A stretch of 64,000 bases of DNA from Scylla paramamosain (Eukaryota > Arthropoda > Malacostraca > Decapoda > Portunidae): the NCBI RefSeq assembly GCF_035594125.1, contig NC_087190.1, positions 6,544,501 to 6,608,500 on the forward strand, read 5' to 3'. Of this stretch, positions 27,315-39,800 are shown one piece after another (position 1 is the first letter of the stretch; each line of letters starts with the position of its first letter). A program made the translations under genes and the position numbers. A model generated the notes under the pieces. The model saw only the letters and a list, made by a program, of their open reading frames with translations. It was not told where the DNA came from and searched no databases.

Positions 27315-30300
27315 TACCAAAAGCGTGTATTTTCAGTGTTTTTCAGCTATTACGTGAAAAAAAATGCCAAAATGCATGCAAAGCACTCTATATGAAGAAA
27401 AAGAGCGACATTACGAGAAACGTGCATTATGAGTGTTTTTGAGATTCTTAGGTACCAAAACGCTGAAACTCATGAATAACACTCTTAATTGAGATACAGA
27501 ACAACCTTACCAAAAACGTGTATTTTGAGTGTTTTTCACATTCTTAGTTACCAAAACCCCAAATTGCATGCGAAACTAGCTTTAGTGAAAAAAAAAAAAA
27601 GACATTACCAGAAGAGAGTCTTTTGAGTGTTTATGAGCGTGTTAGGCAATAAAGCACTAAAAAGCAGGGCAATCACATTACATGAGAATAAAACCAAATT
27701 TTACCAAGAACTTGCCTTTAAGTGTTTTTGAGCTCCTTACATATTGAAACGCTAAAATGCATGCAAAACACCCTTCATGGAGAAACAGAAAAACATTACC
27801 AAAAACATGTATTTTGAGTGTTTTTGATCATTACCTATAAAAACGCTTAAATACATGCAAAGAACCCTATATTTGGAAAACGAAAGGACATTATGAGAAA
27901 CGTGTATTATGAGTGTTTTTAAATTCCTTAAGTACCAAAAAGCTAAAACCCACAAATAACACTCTTTATAGAAAAAAATAAATAAATCAATAAAAAAATA
28001 GCAGTTTTTTTTTTTTTGTTATTCATCTTCATAAGTACCAAGATGCCAAAATTCTGGCAAAATTCAGAGAAATTATATGGAAAAAAGAACATTATCAAAA
28101 AAGTTAATTTCAGATTTTTTTTCGGACTGTTATGTACCAAACCCTAAAGTGCATGCAAGGCACCCTATTAAACGACTTTACAAGAAGGAAGGAAAGGAAA
28201 TTACAAGGAAATTAAACGACTTTACAAGAAACCTGTCTTTTGAGTGTTTTTTAGCATGTTAGGCACCAAAACGATAAATACCATTGAAGTTACTCAATAT
28301 GGGAATCCAAAACAAAATTACTGAAAACATGTCTTCTCAGTGTTTTACGTAGAAAAACGCTAAAACGGATGCAAACCAACCAATACGAAGAAATAGAAAA
28401 ACATCACCAAAAACGTATATTTTGAGTGTTTTTGAACTTGTTAATACAAAAAACGCGAAAATGCATGCAAGGCACTCTATATTGGGAAACAAAAGGACAT
28501 TACGAGAAACGTGTATAATGAATGTTTTATAGTTTCACAAGATCCACAAGGCAAAAAACACCAAAACTCGTATATATGGAGAAGTTTCTTAGATACCAAA
28601 ATGTTGAAACTCATGAATAAAACTCTTAATTGAAAAACAGAACAACCTTACTAAATGCGTGTATTTTGAGTGTTATTTCACATTCTTAGTTAAAAAAAAA
28701 ACGAAATTCCATGTGAATATAGCTTTATGTGGGAAAAAAAAATGACATTACCAGAAAAGTGTCTTTTGAGTGTTTTTGAAAGTGTTAGGCAATAAAGCGC
28801 TAAAAAGCAGGGCAATCACATTACATGGAATAAAACCAACGTTTACCAAGAACTTACCTTTAAGTGTTTTTCAGCTCCTTATATGCGCTAAAACGAATGC
28901 AAAACACACTTTATATAGAAACAAAATAACATAACCAACAACAGGTATTTTGAGTGTTTTTTAATCATGTTATCTATAAAAAACGCTTAAATACATGCAA
29001 AGAACCTTATGTTTGGGAAAGGAAAGGATATTACGAGAAACGTGTATTATGAGTGTTTTCAAGTTCCTTAAGAACCAAAAAGCTAAATCCCATAAGTAAC
29101 GCTCTTTATTTAGAAAATAATAAATAAATAAATAAATGGAAAAAGAGGAATTTTTTTTTTTTATTCATCTTCATAGGTACCGAGATGCCAAAATTCTGGC
29201 AAAATTTAGGGCTATTATGTGATAAAAGATCATTATCAAAAAAGTTAATTTTAGCTTTTTTTTCGGACTGTTATTTACCAAACCCTAAAGTGCATGCAAA
29301 GCCACCTATATGAGGAAATTAAACGACTTTACCAGAAACCTGTCTTTTGAGTGATTTTCAGCTTGTTAGGCATCAAAACGATAAATAATATGGAAGTCAC
29401 TCTATATGAGAATCCAAAACAAAATACTGAAAACGTGTCTTTTCTGTGTTTTAGGTAGAAAAACGCTAAAACGGATGCAAACCAACAAATATGAAGAAAT
29501 AGAATATTACCAAAATGGTATATTTTGAGTGTTTTTAATCTTGTTACCTACAAAAAACGCGAAAAAGGATGCAAAGCACTCTATATTGGGAAACAAAAGG
29601 ACATTACGAGAAACGTGAATAATGAGTGTTTTATAGTTTCACAAGAACGACAAGGCAAAAAACGCAAAAACTCGTGTATATTGAGAAGTTTCTTAGTTAC
29701 CAAAACGCTGGTACTCATGAAAAACATAACAATCTTACGAAATGCGTGTATTTTGAGTATTTTTCACATTCTTATTTACCAAAATCCCAAATTGCATGCA
29801 AAACTAGCTTTATGTTGGTAAGAAATGACATTACCAGAAAAGTGACTTTGGGTTTTTTTGAGCGTGTTAGGCAATAAAGCACTAAAAAGCAGGGCAATAA
29901 CATTACATGGGAGTGAAACCAAATTTTACCAAGAACTTGCCTTTAATTTTTTTTTGAGCTCCCTACATACCAAAACGCTAAAACGAATGCAAAACACCCT
30001 TTATGGAGAATTAGAATAACATTTTTGATCATGCTACCTATAAAAACGCGAAAATACATGCAAAGAACCCTATGTCTGGGAAACGAAAGGACATTACGAG
30101 AAACATGTATTGAGTGATTTTAAGTTCCTTAAGAAACAAAAAACTAAAATCCACAAATAACACTCTTTATAAAGAAAAATAAATAAATATATAAAAACGG
30201 CAATTTTTTTTTTTTTTTTTTATTAATCTTCAGAGGTACCGAGATGCAAAAATTCTGGGAAAATTCTGGGCAATTATGTGATAAAAAAAAAATATTATCA

Positions 30301-33300
30301 AAAAAGTTAATTTTAGCTTTTTTTTCAGAATGTTATGTACCAAACTCTTAAGTGAATGCAAAGCCACCTACATGAGGAAATTAAACGACTTTACGAGAAA
30401 CCTTACTTTTCAGTGTTTTTCAGTATGTTAGGCACCAAAACGATAATAACATGGAAGTCACTCAATATGGGAATCCAAAACAAAATTACTGAAAACGTGT
30501 CTTTTCGATGTTTTACGTAGAAAAACGCTAAAAAGGATGCAAACCAACCAATATGAAGAAATAGAATAACATTACAAAAAATGTATATTTTGAATGTTTT
30601 TGAGCTTGTTACCTAAAAAAAATGCAAAAATGGATGCAAAGTATTGCAAACCAAAAGGACATTCTGAGAAACGTGTATAATGATTGTTTTATAGTTCCAC
30701 AAGAACCAAAAGACAAAAAACGCAAAAACTCGTGTACCTAGAGAAGTTTCTTAGATACCAAAATGATGAAACTCATGAATAACACTTTTAATTGAGAAAC
30801 AGAATTACCTTACAAAATGTGTGCATTTTGAGTGTTTTTCACATTCTTAGTTACGAAAATCCCAAATTACATGCGAAACTAGCTAGTTTCCTAGATACCA
30901 AAATGCTGAAACTCATAAATAACACTCTTAATTGAGAAACAGAACAACCTTACTAAATGCGTGTATTTTGAGTGTTTTTAACATTCTTAGTTACCCAAAA
31001 CCCAAATTGATTGCGAAACCAGCTTTATGTGGTAAAAAAAAAACGACATTTTCAGAAAAGTGTCTGTTGAGTGTTTTTGAAAGTGATAGGCAGTAAAGCA
31101 CTAAAAAGAAGGGCAATCACATTACATGGGAATAAAACCAATGTTTACCAAGAACTTGCCTTTAAGTGTTTTTGAGCTCCTTATATACCAAAACGCTAAA
31201 ACACATGCAAAACACACTTTATGGAGAAACAGAATAACATTACCAAAAACATGTATTTTGAGTGTTTTTGATCATGTTACCAATAAAACGCATAAACGCT
31301 AAGAACCCTATTTGTGGGAAACGAAATGACATTACGAGAAACGTGTGGCTAAAAGCCACAAATAACTCTATTGAGAGAAAATAAATCAATAAATAAAAAA
31401 TACGATATTTTTTTTCTTTTCTTATTCATCTTCACAGGTACCGAGATGCCAAAATTCGAGCAAAATTCATGAAATTTTGTGAAATAAGAACATTATCAAA
31501 AAAGTTAATTTTAGCTTTTTTTTTCTCGACTCTTATGTAGCAAACCCTAAAGTGCATGCAAAACCACCTATATGGGGAAATCAAACGTCTTTACCAGAAA
31601 ACTGTTCTATGACTGTTTTGTAGCATGTTAGGCACCAAAACGATAAAGAACATGGAAGTCACTCTATATGGGAATCCAAAACAAAATTACTGAAAACGTG
31701 TCTTTTCGATATTTTACGTAGAAAAACGCTAAAACGGATGCAAACCAACCAATATGAAAAAAAAAATAGAATAACATTACAAAAAAGCTATATTTTCAGT
31801 GTTTTTGAGCTTGTTACCTACAAAAAAGGTGAAAATGGATGCAAAGCACTCCCTATTGGGAAAGAAATGGACATAACAAGAAACGTGTATAATGAGTGTC
31901 TTATTATTTTCGGGCAAAAGAACTTGTGGTTCACAAGAACCACAAGGCAAAAAACGCAAAAACTCGTAAATATAAAGAAGTTTCTTAGATACCAAAATGC
32001 TGAAACTCATGAATAACAATCTTAATTGAGAAACAGAACAACATTACCAAATGCGTGTATTTTGAGAGTTTTTTTTCACATTCTTAGTTAGCAAAACCCC
32101 AAATAGCATGCGAAACTAGCTTTATGTGGGAAAAAAATTACATTACCAGAAATGTCTTTTGAGTGTTTATGAGCGTGTTAGGCAATAAAGCACTAAAAAG
32201 CAGGGCAATCACATTACATGGGAATAAAACCAACTTTTACCAAGAACTTGCCTTGAAGTGTTTTTCAGCTCCTTACATACCAAACCGCTAAAACGCATGC
32301 AAAACTCTCCTTTATGGAGAAGCAGAATAACATTACCAAAAACAAGTGTTTTGAGTGTTTTTTTATCATTTTACCTATAAAAACGCTTAAATACGAGTAC
32401 ATGCAAAGATCCATATATTTGGGAAACGAAAGGACATTACGAGAAACGTGTATTATGACTGTTTTTAATTAAGTTCCTTAAGTACCAAAACGTTAAAACC
32501 TACAAACAACACTCTTTATAGAGAAAAAAAAATAAAAATTAAATAAATAAAAAAAATTGCATTTTTATTTTTTTTGTTATTGATGTTCAAAGGTACCAAG
32601 ATGCCAAAATTCTGCCAAAATTCAGGGAAATTATGTGGAAAAAAGAACATTATCGAAAAAGTAAATTTTACCTTTTTTTTCGGAGTTATGTACCAAACCA
32701 TAAAGTGTATGCAAAGCCACCTATTTGGGAAAATTTAACGACTTTACAAGAAACCTGTCGTTTGAGTGGTTTTCCGCATGTTAGGCACCAAAACGATAGA
32801 CAATATGTAAGTCACTCTATATGAAAATCCAAAACAAAATTACTGAAAACGTGTCTTTTAAAAGATTTACGTAGAAAAACGCTAAAACGGATGCAAACCA
32901 ACGAATATGAAAAAAAAGTAGAATAACATTACCAGAAAAGTATATTTTGTGTGTTTTTGAGCTTGTTACATAAGAAAAAAACGCAAAAATGGATGCAAAG
33001 CACTATATATTAGGAAAAAAAAGGACATAACGAGAAACATGTATAATGTTTTATAGTTTCACCAGAATCACTCGTCTATGTGGAGAAGTTTCTAAGATAC
33101 CAAAATGATGAAACTCATGAATAACACTCTTAATCAAGAAACAGAGCAACCTTACTAAATGCGTGTATTTTGAGTGTTTTCTTACATTCTTAGTTACCAA
33201 AACCCAAATACCCTGCGAAACTAGCTTTATGTGGGAAAAAAATGACATTACCAGAAAAGTGTCTTTGAGTGTTTTTGAACATGTTAGGTAATAAAGCACT

Positions 33301-33369
33301 AAAAAGCATGGCAATCACATTACATGGGAATAAAACCAACTTTTACGAAGAACTTGCCTTTTAGTGTTT
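27315..33369 (+). repeat. 1.1-kb higher-order satellite repeat, first array
   Basis: After ~330 bp of pentamer-like monomers the array becomes a regular ~1.1-kb HOR. The marker GCAATAAAGCACTAAAAAGC (or a close form) lies near 27646, 28789, 29871, 31090, 32182 and 33289; the spacings are 1143, 1082, 1219, 1092 and 1107 bp. One HOR holds, in order, monomers starting with that marker, ACGCTAAAACGCATGCAAAA, CGCTTAAATACATGCAAAGA, GCTAAAACCCACAAATAACA plus an A/T expansion, GATGCCAAAATTCTGG, CCCTAAAGTGCATGCAAAG, ACGATAAATAATATGGAAG, ACGCTAAAACGGATGCAAAC, ACGCGAAAATGGATGCAAAG, a truncated piece ACGCAAAAACTCGTGTATAT, TGCTGAAACTCATGAATAAC and ACCCCAAATTGCATGCGAAA. The 1219-bp unit has an extra monomer near 30873-30960. 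Confidence 0.92.
30873..30888. repeat. 16-bp perfect palindrome at a monomer duplication
   Basis: GAAACTAGCTAGTTTC is fully self-complementary. It marks the join where the CATGCGAAACTAGCT monomer is followed by a second, nearly identical TTTCCTAGATACCAAAATGC monomer, giving this HOR unit its extra length (1219 bp). Confidence 0.85.
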
Positions 33370-33846
33370 TTAACACGCATTTAGTAAGGTTGTTCTGTTT
33401 CTCAATTAAGAGTGTTATTCATGAGTTTCAGCATTTTGGTAACTAGGAAACTTCTCCATATACACGAGTTTTTGCGTTTTTTTGCATTGTGGTTGTTTTT
33501 GAACTATAAAACATTCATTATACACTTTTCTCGCAATGCCCCTTTGTTTCCCAACATAGAGTGCTTTGTATCAATTTTTGCGTTTTTTTTTTTTTTTTTG
33601 TAGGTAACAAGCTCAAAAACACTCAAAATATACATTTTTGGTAATGTTTTTCTGCTTCTTGATATTGGTTGGTTTCCATCAGTTTTAGTGTTTCTCTACG
33701 TAAAACACTCAGAATACACGTTTTCAGTAATTTTCTTTTGGATTCCCACATAGAGTGAGTTCCTTATTATTTATCGTTTTGGTGCCTAACATGCTGAAAA
33801 ACACTCAAAAGACAGATTTCTTGTAAGGTCTTTAATTTCTTTATAT
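33370..33846 (-). repeat. Inverted HOR segment, copy 1
   Basis: A 477-bp block in minority orientation. It reads backwards through the HOR monomers from the CATGAATAACACTC type, the truncated piece, and the GGATGCAAAG, GGATGCAAAC and ACGATAAATAAT types. It is entered at TTTTTAACACGCATTTAGTAAGG and left at AAGGCCTTGCATGTC, where AAGGCCTT is self-complementary. Nearly the same block with the same two junctions occurs at 50235-50696. Confidence 0.9.
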
Positions 33847-36800
33847 GCAAGGCCTTGCATGTCTTTTGAGTGTTTTTGAGCGTGTTACGCAATAAAGCAC
33901 TAAAAAGGAAGGGGAATCACATTACATGGGAATAAAACCAAATTTTAGCAAGAACTTGCCTTTAAGAATTTTTGAGCTCCTTACATACCAAAACGCTAAA
34001 ACGCATGCAAAATACATTTTATGAAGAAACAGAATAATATTACGAAATATATGTATTTTGAGTGTTTTTGATCATGTTATCTATAAAAACGCTTAAATAC
34101 ATGCAAAGAACCTTATGTTTTAGGAAACGAAAGAACATTACGAAAAACGTGTATTATGAGTATTTTTTAAGTTCCTTCAGTACCTAAAAGCTAAAAACCA
34201 CAAATAACACTTTTTATTTAGAAAAAATAATAAACAAAAAAAATTAAAAATGGGAATTTTTTTTTTTTTTGTTATTCATCCTTATAGGTACCGATATGCC
34301 AAAATTCTGCCAAAATTCAGGGAATTTATGTGGGAAAAAGAACATTACCAAAAAAGTTAAATATAGCTTTTTTTTCGGATTGTTATGTACCAAAAACTTA
34401 AGTGCATGCAAAGTCACCTATATAGGGAAGTTAAACGACTTTACCAGAAACCTGTCTTTTCAGTGTTTTTCAGCATGTTAGGCACCAAAACGATAAATAA
34501 TATGGAAGTCAGTCAATATGTGAATCCAAAACAAAATTACTGAAAACGTGTTTTTTCAGTGTTTTACGTAGAAAAACGCTAAAGGAGATGGAAACCAACC
34601 TATATGAAGAAATAGAAAAACATTACCAAAAAGATATATTTTGAGTGTTTTTGAGCTTGTTACCTACAAAAAAAAATGCAAAAATGCATGTAAAGCACTT
34701 AATATTAGGAATCAAAAGGACATTACGAGAAACGTGTATAATGAGTGTTTTATAGTTTTAAAAGAACCACAAGGCAATAAACGCAAAAACTCGTGTATAT
34801 AGAGAAATTTCTTACATACCAAAATGATGAAATGCATGAATAACACTTTTAATCGATAAACAGAACTACCTTACCACATTGTGTATTTTGAGTGTTTTTC
34901 ACATTCTTAATTACGAAAATGCCAAATTACATGCGAAACTACCTTCATGTGGGAAAAAAAATGACATTACCAAAAAAGTGTCTTTTTAGTGTTTTTGAGC
35001 GTGATATGCAACAAAGTGCTAAAAAGCAGAACGATCACATTACAAGGGAATAAAACCAACTTTTACGAAGAACTTGCCTTTAAGTGTTTTTTAACTCCTT
35101 ACATACCAAATCGGTAAAACGCATGCAAAACATCCTTTATGGAGAAACAGAATAACATTACCAAAAACATGTATTTTGAATGTTTTTGATCATGTAACCT
35201 ATAAAAACGCTTAAATACATGTAAAGAACCCTATGATTGTATAACAAAAGGACATTACGAAAATCGTGTATTATGAGTGTTATTAAGTTCCTTAAGTACC
35301 AAAAAGCTCAAACCCACAAATAACACTCTTTACAGAGAGAAAAAAAATTTTTTTTGTTATTTATCTTCATAGGTACCGAGATGCCAAAATTCTGCAAAAT
35401 TCATTAAAATTTTGTAAAAAAAAATCAGTATAAAACAAAAATAATTTTAGCTTTTTTCCGAAGTTATGTACAAACCCTGAAGTGCATGCAAATCCACCTA
35501 TATGGGGAAATTACACGACTTTACCAGAAACCTGTCTTTCGAGTGTTTTTCAGCAATTTCAACAATATTACTGAAAACGTGTGTTTTCAGTGATTTACTT
35601 AAAAAAAACGCTAAAACGGATGTAAACCAACCAATATGAAGAAATAGAATAACATTACCAAAAAGATATATTTTGATGTGTTTTTGAGCTTGTTACCTAC
35701 AAAAAAATGCAAAAATGGATTGAAGGCACTTGATATTGGCAAAGATAAGGATATTACGTGAAACGTATATGAGTGTTTTATAGTTTGACAAGAACCACAA
35801 GGTAAAAAACTCAAAAACTCGTGTACATAAAGAAGTTTCTTACATACCAAAAAGATGAAACTCATGAATAACACTTTTAATTTTGAAACAGAAATACCTT
35901 ACCAAATGTGTGTATTAGAAAAGTTTCTTACATACCAAAATGCTGAAACTCATGAATAACACTTTTAATTAAGAAATAGAACAACCTTATAAATGCTTGT
36001 GTTTTGAGTTTTTTCACATTCTTAGTTACCAAAACACCAAATTCCATGCAAAACTAGCTTTATGTGGGAAAAAAATGATATTACCAGAAAAGTGTCTTTA
36101 GAGTGTTTTGAGCGTGTTAGGCAATAAAGCAATAAAAAGCAGGGCAATCACATTACATGGGAATAAAAACAAATTTTACCAAGAACTTGCCTTCAAGTGT
36201 TTTTGAGCTCTTTACATACCAAAATGCTAAAACGCATGCAAAACAGTTTTTATGGAGAAACAGAATAAAATTACAAAAAACTTATATTTTGAATGTTATT
36301 TATCATGTTATCTATGAAAACGCTTAAATACATGAAAAGAACCTTATGTTCGCGAAACGAAAGGACGTTACGAGAAATGTTTATTATAAGTGTTTTTAAG
36401 TTCCTTAAATACCAAAAAGCTAAAACCCACAAATAACACTCTTTATTTAGAAAAAAAAGTAAGAAAATAAAAAAAATAGGATTTTTTTTTTTTTTTTTCA
36501 TCTTCATAGATACCGAGATGCCAAAATTCTGGGAAAATTCAGTGCTATTGTATGATCAAAGAAAATTATCAAAAAAAAGTTAATTTTAGCTTTTTTCGGA
36601 CTTTTATGTACCAAACCCTAAAGTGCATCCAAAGACTCCTATATAAGGAAATTAAACGACATTACCAGAAATCTGTTTTTTGAGTGTTTTTCAGCATGTT
36701 AGGCACCAAAACAATAAATAATAAGGAACTCACTCTATATGAGAATCCAAAACAAAGTTGCTGAAAACGTGTTTTTTATGTATTTTACATAGAAAAACGC

Positions 36801-39800
36801 TAAAACGGATGCAAACCAACCAATATCAAGAAATAGAAAAACATTACCAAAAAGGTATATTTTGAGTGTTTTTGAGCTTGTTACCTACAAAAAAACGCGA
36901 AAATTGATGCAAAGCACTCTATATTAGAAAACAAAAGGACTTTGTAAGAAAAGTGTATAATGAGTTTTTTATAGCTCAAAAGAACCAAAAGGCAAAAAAC
37001 ACAAAAACTCGTGTATATAGAAAAGGTTCCAAGATACGAAAATGCTGAAACTCATGAATAACACTCTTAATTCACAAACAGAACAACCTTACTAAATCGG
37101 TGTATTTTTGAGAGCTTTTCACATTCTTAGTTACCAAAACCACAAATTGCATGCGAAAATAGATTTGTGGGAAAAAAATGACTTTACCAGAAAAGTGTCG
37201 TGAGTGTTTTTGAGCGTGATAGGCAATAAAGCACTAAAAAAGCAGGGCAATCATATTACATTGGAATAACACCAATTTATACCAAAAACTTGCCTTTAAG
37301 TGTTTTTGAGCTCCTTATACACTTTTTTGAGCTCCTTATATACTTATATACCAAACAGCTTAAACGCATGCAAAACAAACTTTATGGAGAAACAGAATAA
37401 CATTACCAAAAACATGTATTTTGAATGTTTTTGATCATGTTATCTATAAAAACGCTTAAATACAAAGAACATTATGTTTGGGAAAGAAAAGGACATTATG
37501 AGAAACGTGTATTATGAGTGTTTTTTAAGTTCCTTAAGTACCAAAAACCTAAAACCCACAAATAACACTCTTTATTTAGAAAATAAAAAAAATAAAAAAA
37601 AATAAAAAAATAGGAATTTTTTTTTTTTTTTTTTTTGTTATTCATCTTCATAGGTACCGAGATGCAAAAATTCTGGGAAAATTCAGGGCAATCATATGAT
37701 AAAAGAATATTATCAAAAAAGTTAATTTCAGTTTTTTTTTTCGAACTGTTATGTACCAATCCCTAAAGTGCATGCAAAGCCTCATATATGAGGAAATTAA
37801 ACGACCTTACCAGAAATCTGTGTTTTGAGTGTTTTTTTTTAGCATATTAGGCACCAAAACGGTAAATAATAAGCAACTCACTCTATATGGGAATCCAAAA
37901 CAAATTTACTGAAAACGTGTCTTCTCAGTGTTTTACGTAGAAAAACGTTAAAACGGATGCAAACCAACCAATATAAAAAAATAGAAAAACTTTACCGAAA
38001 AGGTATATTTTGAGTGTTTTAGAGCTTGTTACCTACAAAAAACGCGAAAATTGTTGCAAAGCACTTTATATTAGGAAACAAGAGGACATTGCAAGAAAAG
38101 TGTATAATGAGTGTTTTATAGTTCAAAAGAACCACAAGGCAAAAAACGCAAAATCTCGTGTATATGGAGAGGTTTCCTAGATACAAAAATGCTAAAACTC
38201 ATGTATAACACTCTTAATTGAGAAACAGAAAAACCTTACTAAATGCGTGTATTTTGAGTGCTTTTAACATTCTTAGTTACCAAAACCCCAAACTGCATGC
38301 GAAAATAGATTTCTGGGAAAAAAAAAATGCCATAAAAGTGTCTTTTGAGTGTTTTTGAGCGTGCTAGGCAATAAATCACTAAAAAGGAGGGCAATCACAT
38401 TACATTGGAGTAAAACAAATTTTTACCAAGAACTTGCCTTTAAGTGTTTTTGAGCTCCTTATATACCAAAACACTAAAACGCATGGAAAAGACACTTTAT
38501 GGTGAAACAGAATAACATTACCAAAAACATGTATTTTTAGTGTTTTTGATCATGTTTTCAATAAAAACGCTTAAATACATACAAAGAACACTATTTTTGG
38601 GAAACGAAAAGAGATTACGAGAAACGTGTTTTATGAGTGTTTTTAACTTCATTAATTACCAAAAAGCTAAAAGCCACAAATAACACTCTTTATTGAGAAA
38701 CAATAAATAGATAAAAAAAAAATACGATATTTTTTTTCTTTCTTATTCATCTTCACAGATACCGATATGCCAAAATTCGGGCAAAATTCAAGAAATTATG
38801 TGAAAAAAGAACATTATCAAAAAAAATAAATTTAGCTTTTTTTTGGACTGTTATGTACCAAACCCCTAAAGTGCATGCAAAGCCACCTATAAGGGGAAAT
38901 TAAACGTCTTTGCCAGAAAACGGTCTTATGAGTGTTTTCCAGCATGTTAGGAACCAACACGATAAAACCCAAGGAAGTCAATCTATATGGGAATCCAAAA
39001 CACAATTACTGAAAACTTGTCTTTTCGGTGTTTTACTTACAAAAACGCTAAAACGGATGCAAACCAACCAAAATGAAGAAATAAAATAACATTACCAAAA
39101 AGGTATATTTTGAGTGTTTTTGAAATTGTTATCTACAAAAAACACGAAAATGGATGGAAAGCACTCTATATTGGGAAGCAAAACGACATACGATAAACGT
39201 GTATAATGAGTGTTTTATAGTTTCCCAAGAACCACAAGGCAAAAAACGCAAAAACTCGTGTATATAAAGAAGTTTCTTACATTCCAAAATGCTGAAACTC
39301 ATGAATAAGACTTTTAATTGAGAAACAGAACTATCTCACCAAATGTGAGTATTTTGAGTGTTTCTCACATTCTTAGTTACGAAAATCCGAAATTACTTGC
39401 AAACCTAGTTTTGCCAGACATTACCAGAAAAGTGTCTTTTGAGTGTTTTAGAGCGTGATATGCAACAAAGCACTAAAAAGCAGAACAATCACATCACATG
39501 GGAATAAAACCAAATTTCACCAAAAACATGCCTTTAAGTGTTTTTAACTCCTTACAAAACAAAACGCTAAAACGCATACAATACACCCTTATGGAGAAAC
39601 AAAATAACATTACCAAAAACATGAATTTTAAGTGTTTTTGATCATGTTACCTATAAAAACGCTTAAATACATGCAAAGAACCCTATGTTTGTAAAACGAA
39701 AGGATATTACGAGAATTGTGTATTATGAGAGTTTTTAGGTTCCTTAAGTACCAAAAAGCTAAAACACACAAATAACACTCTTTAAAGAGAAAATAAATAA

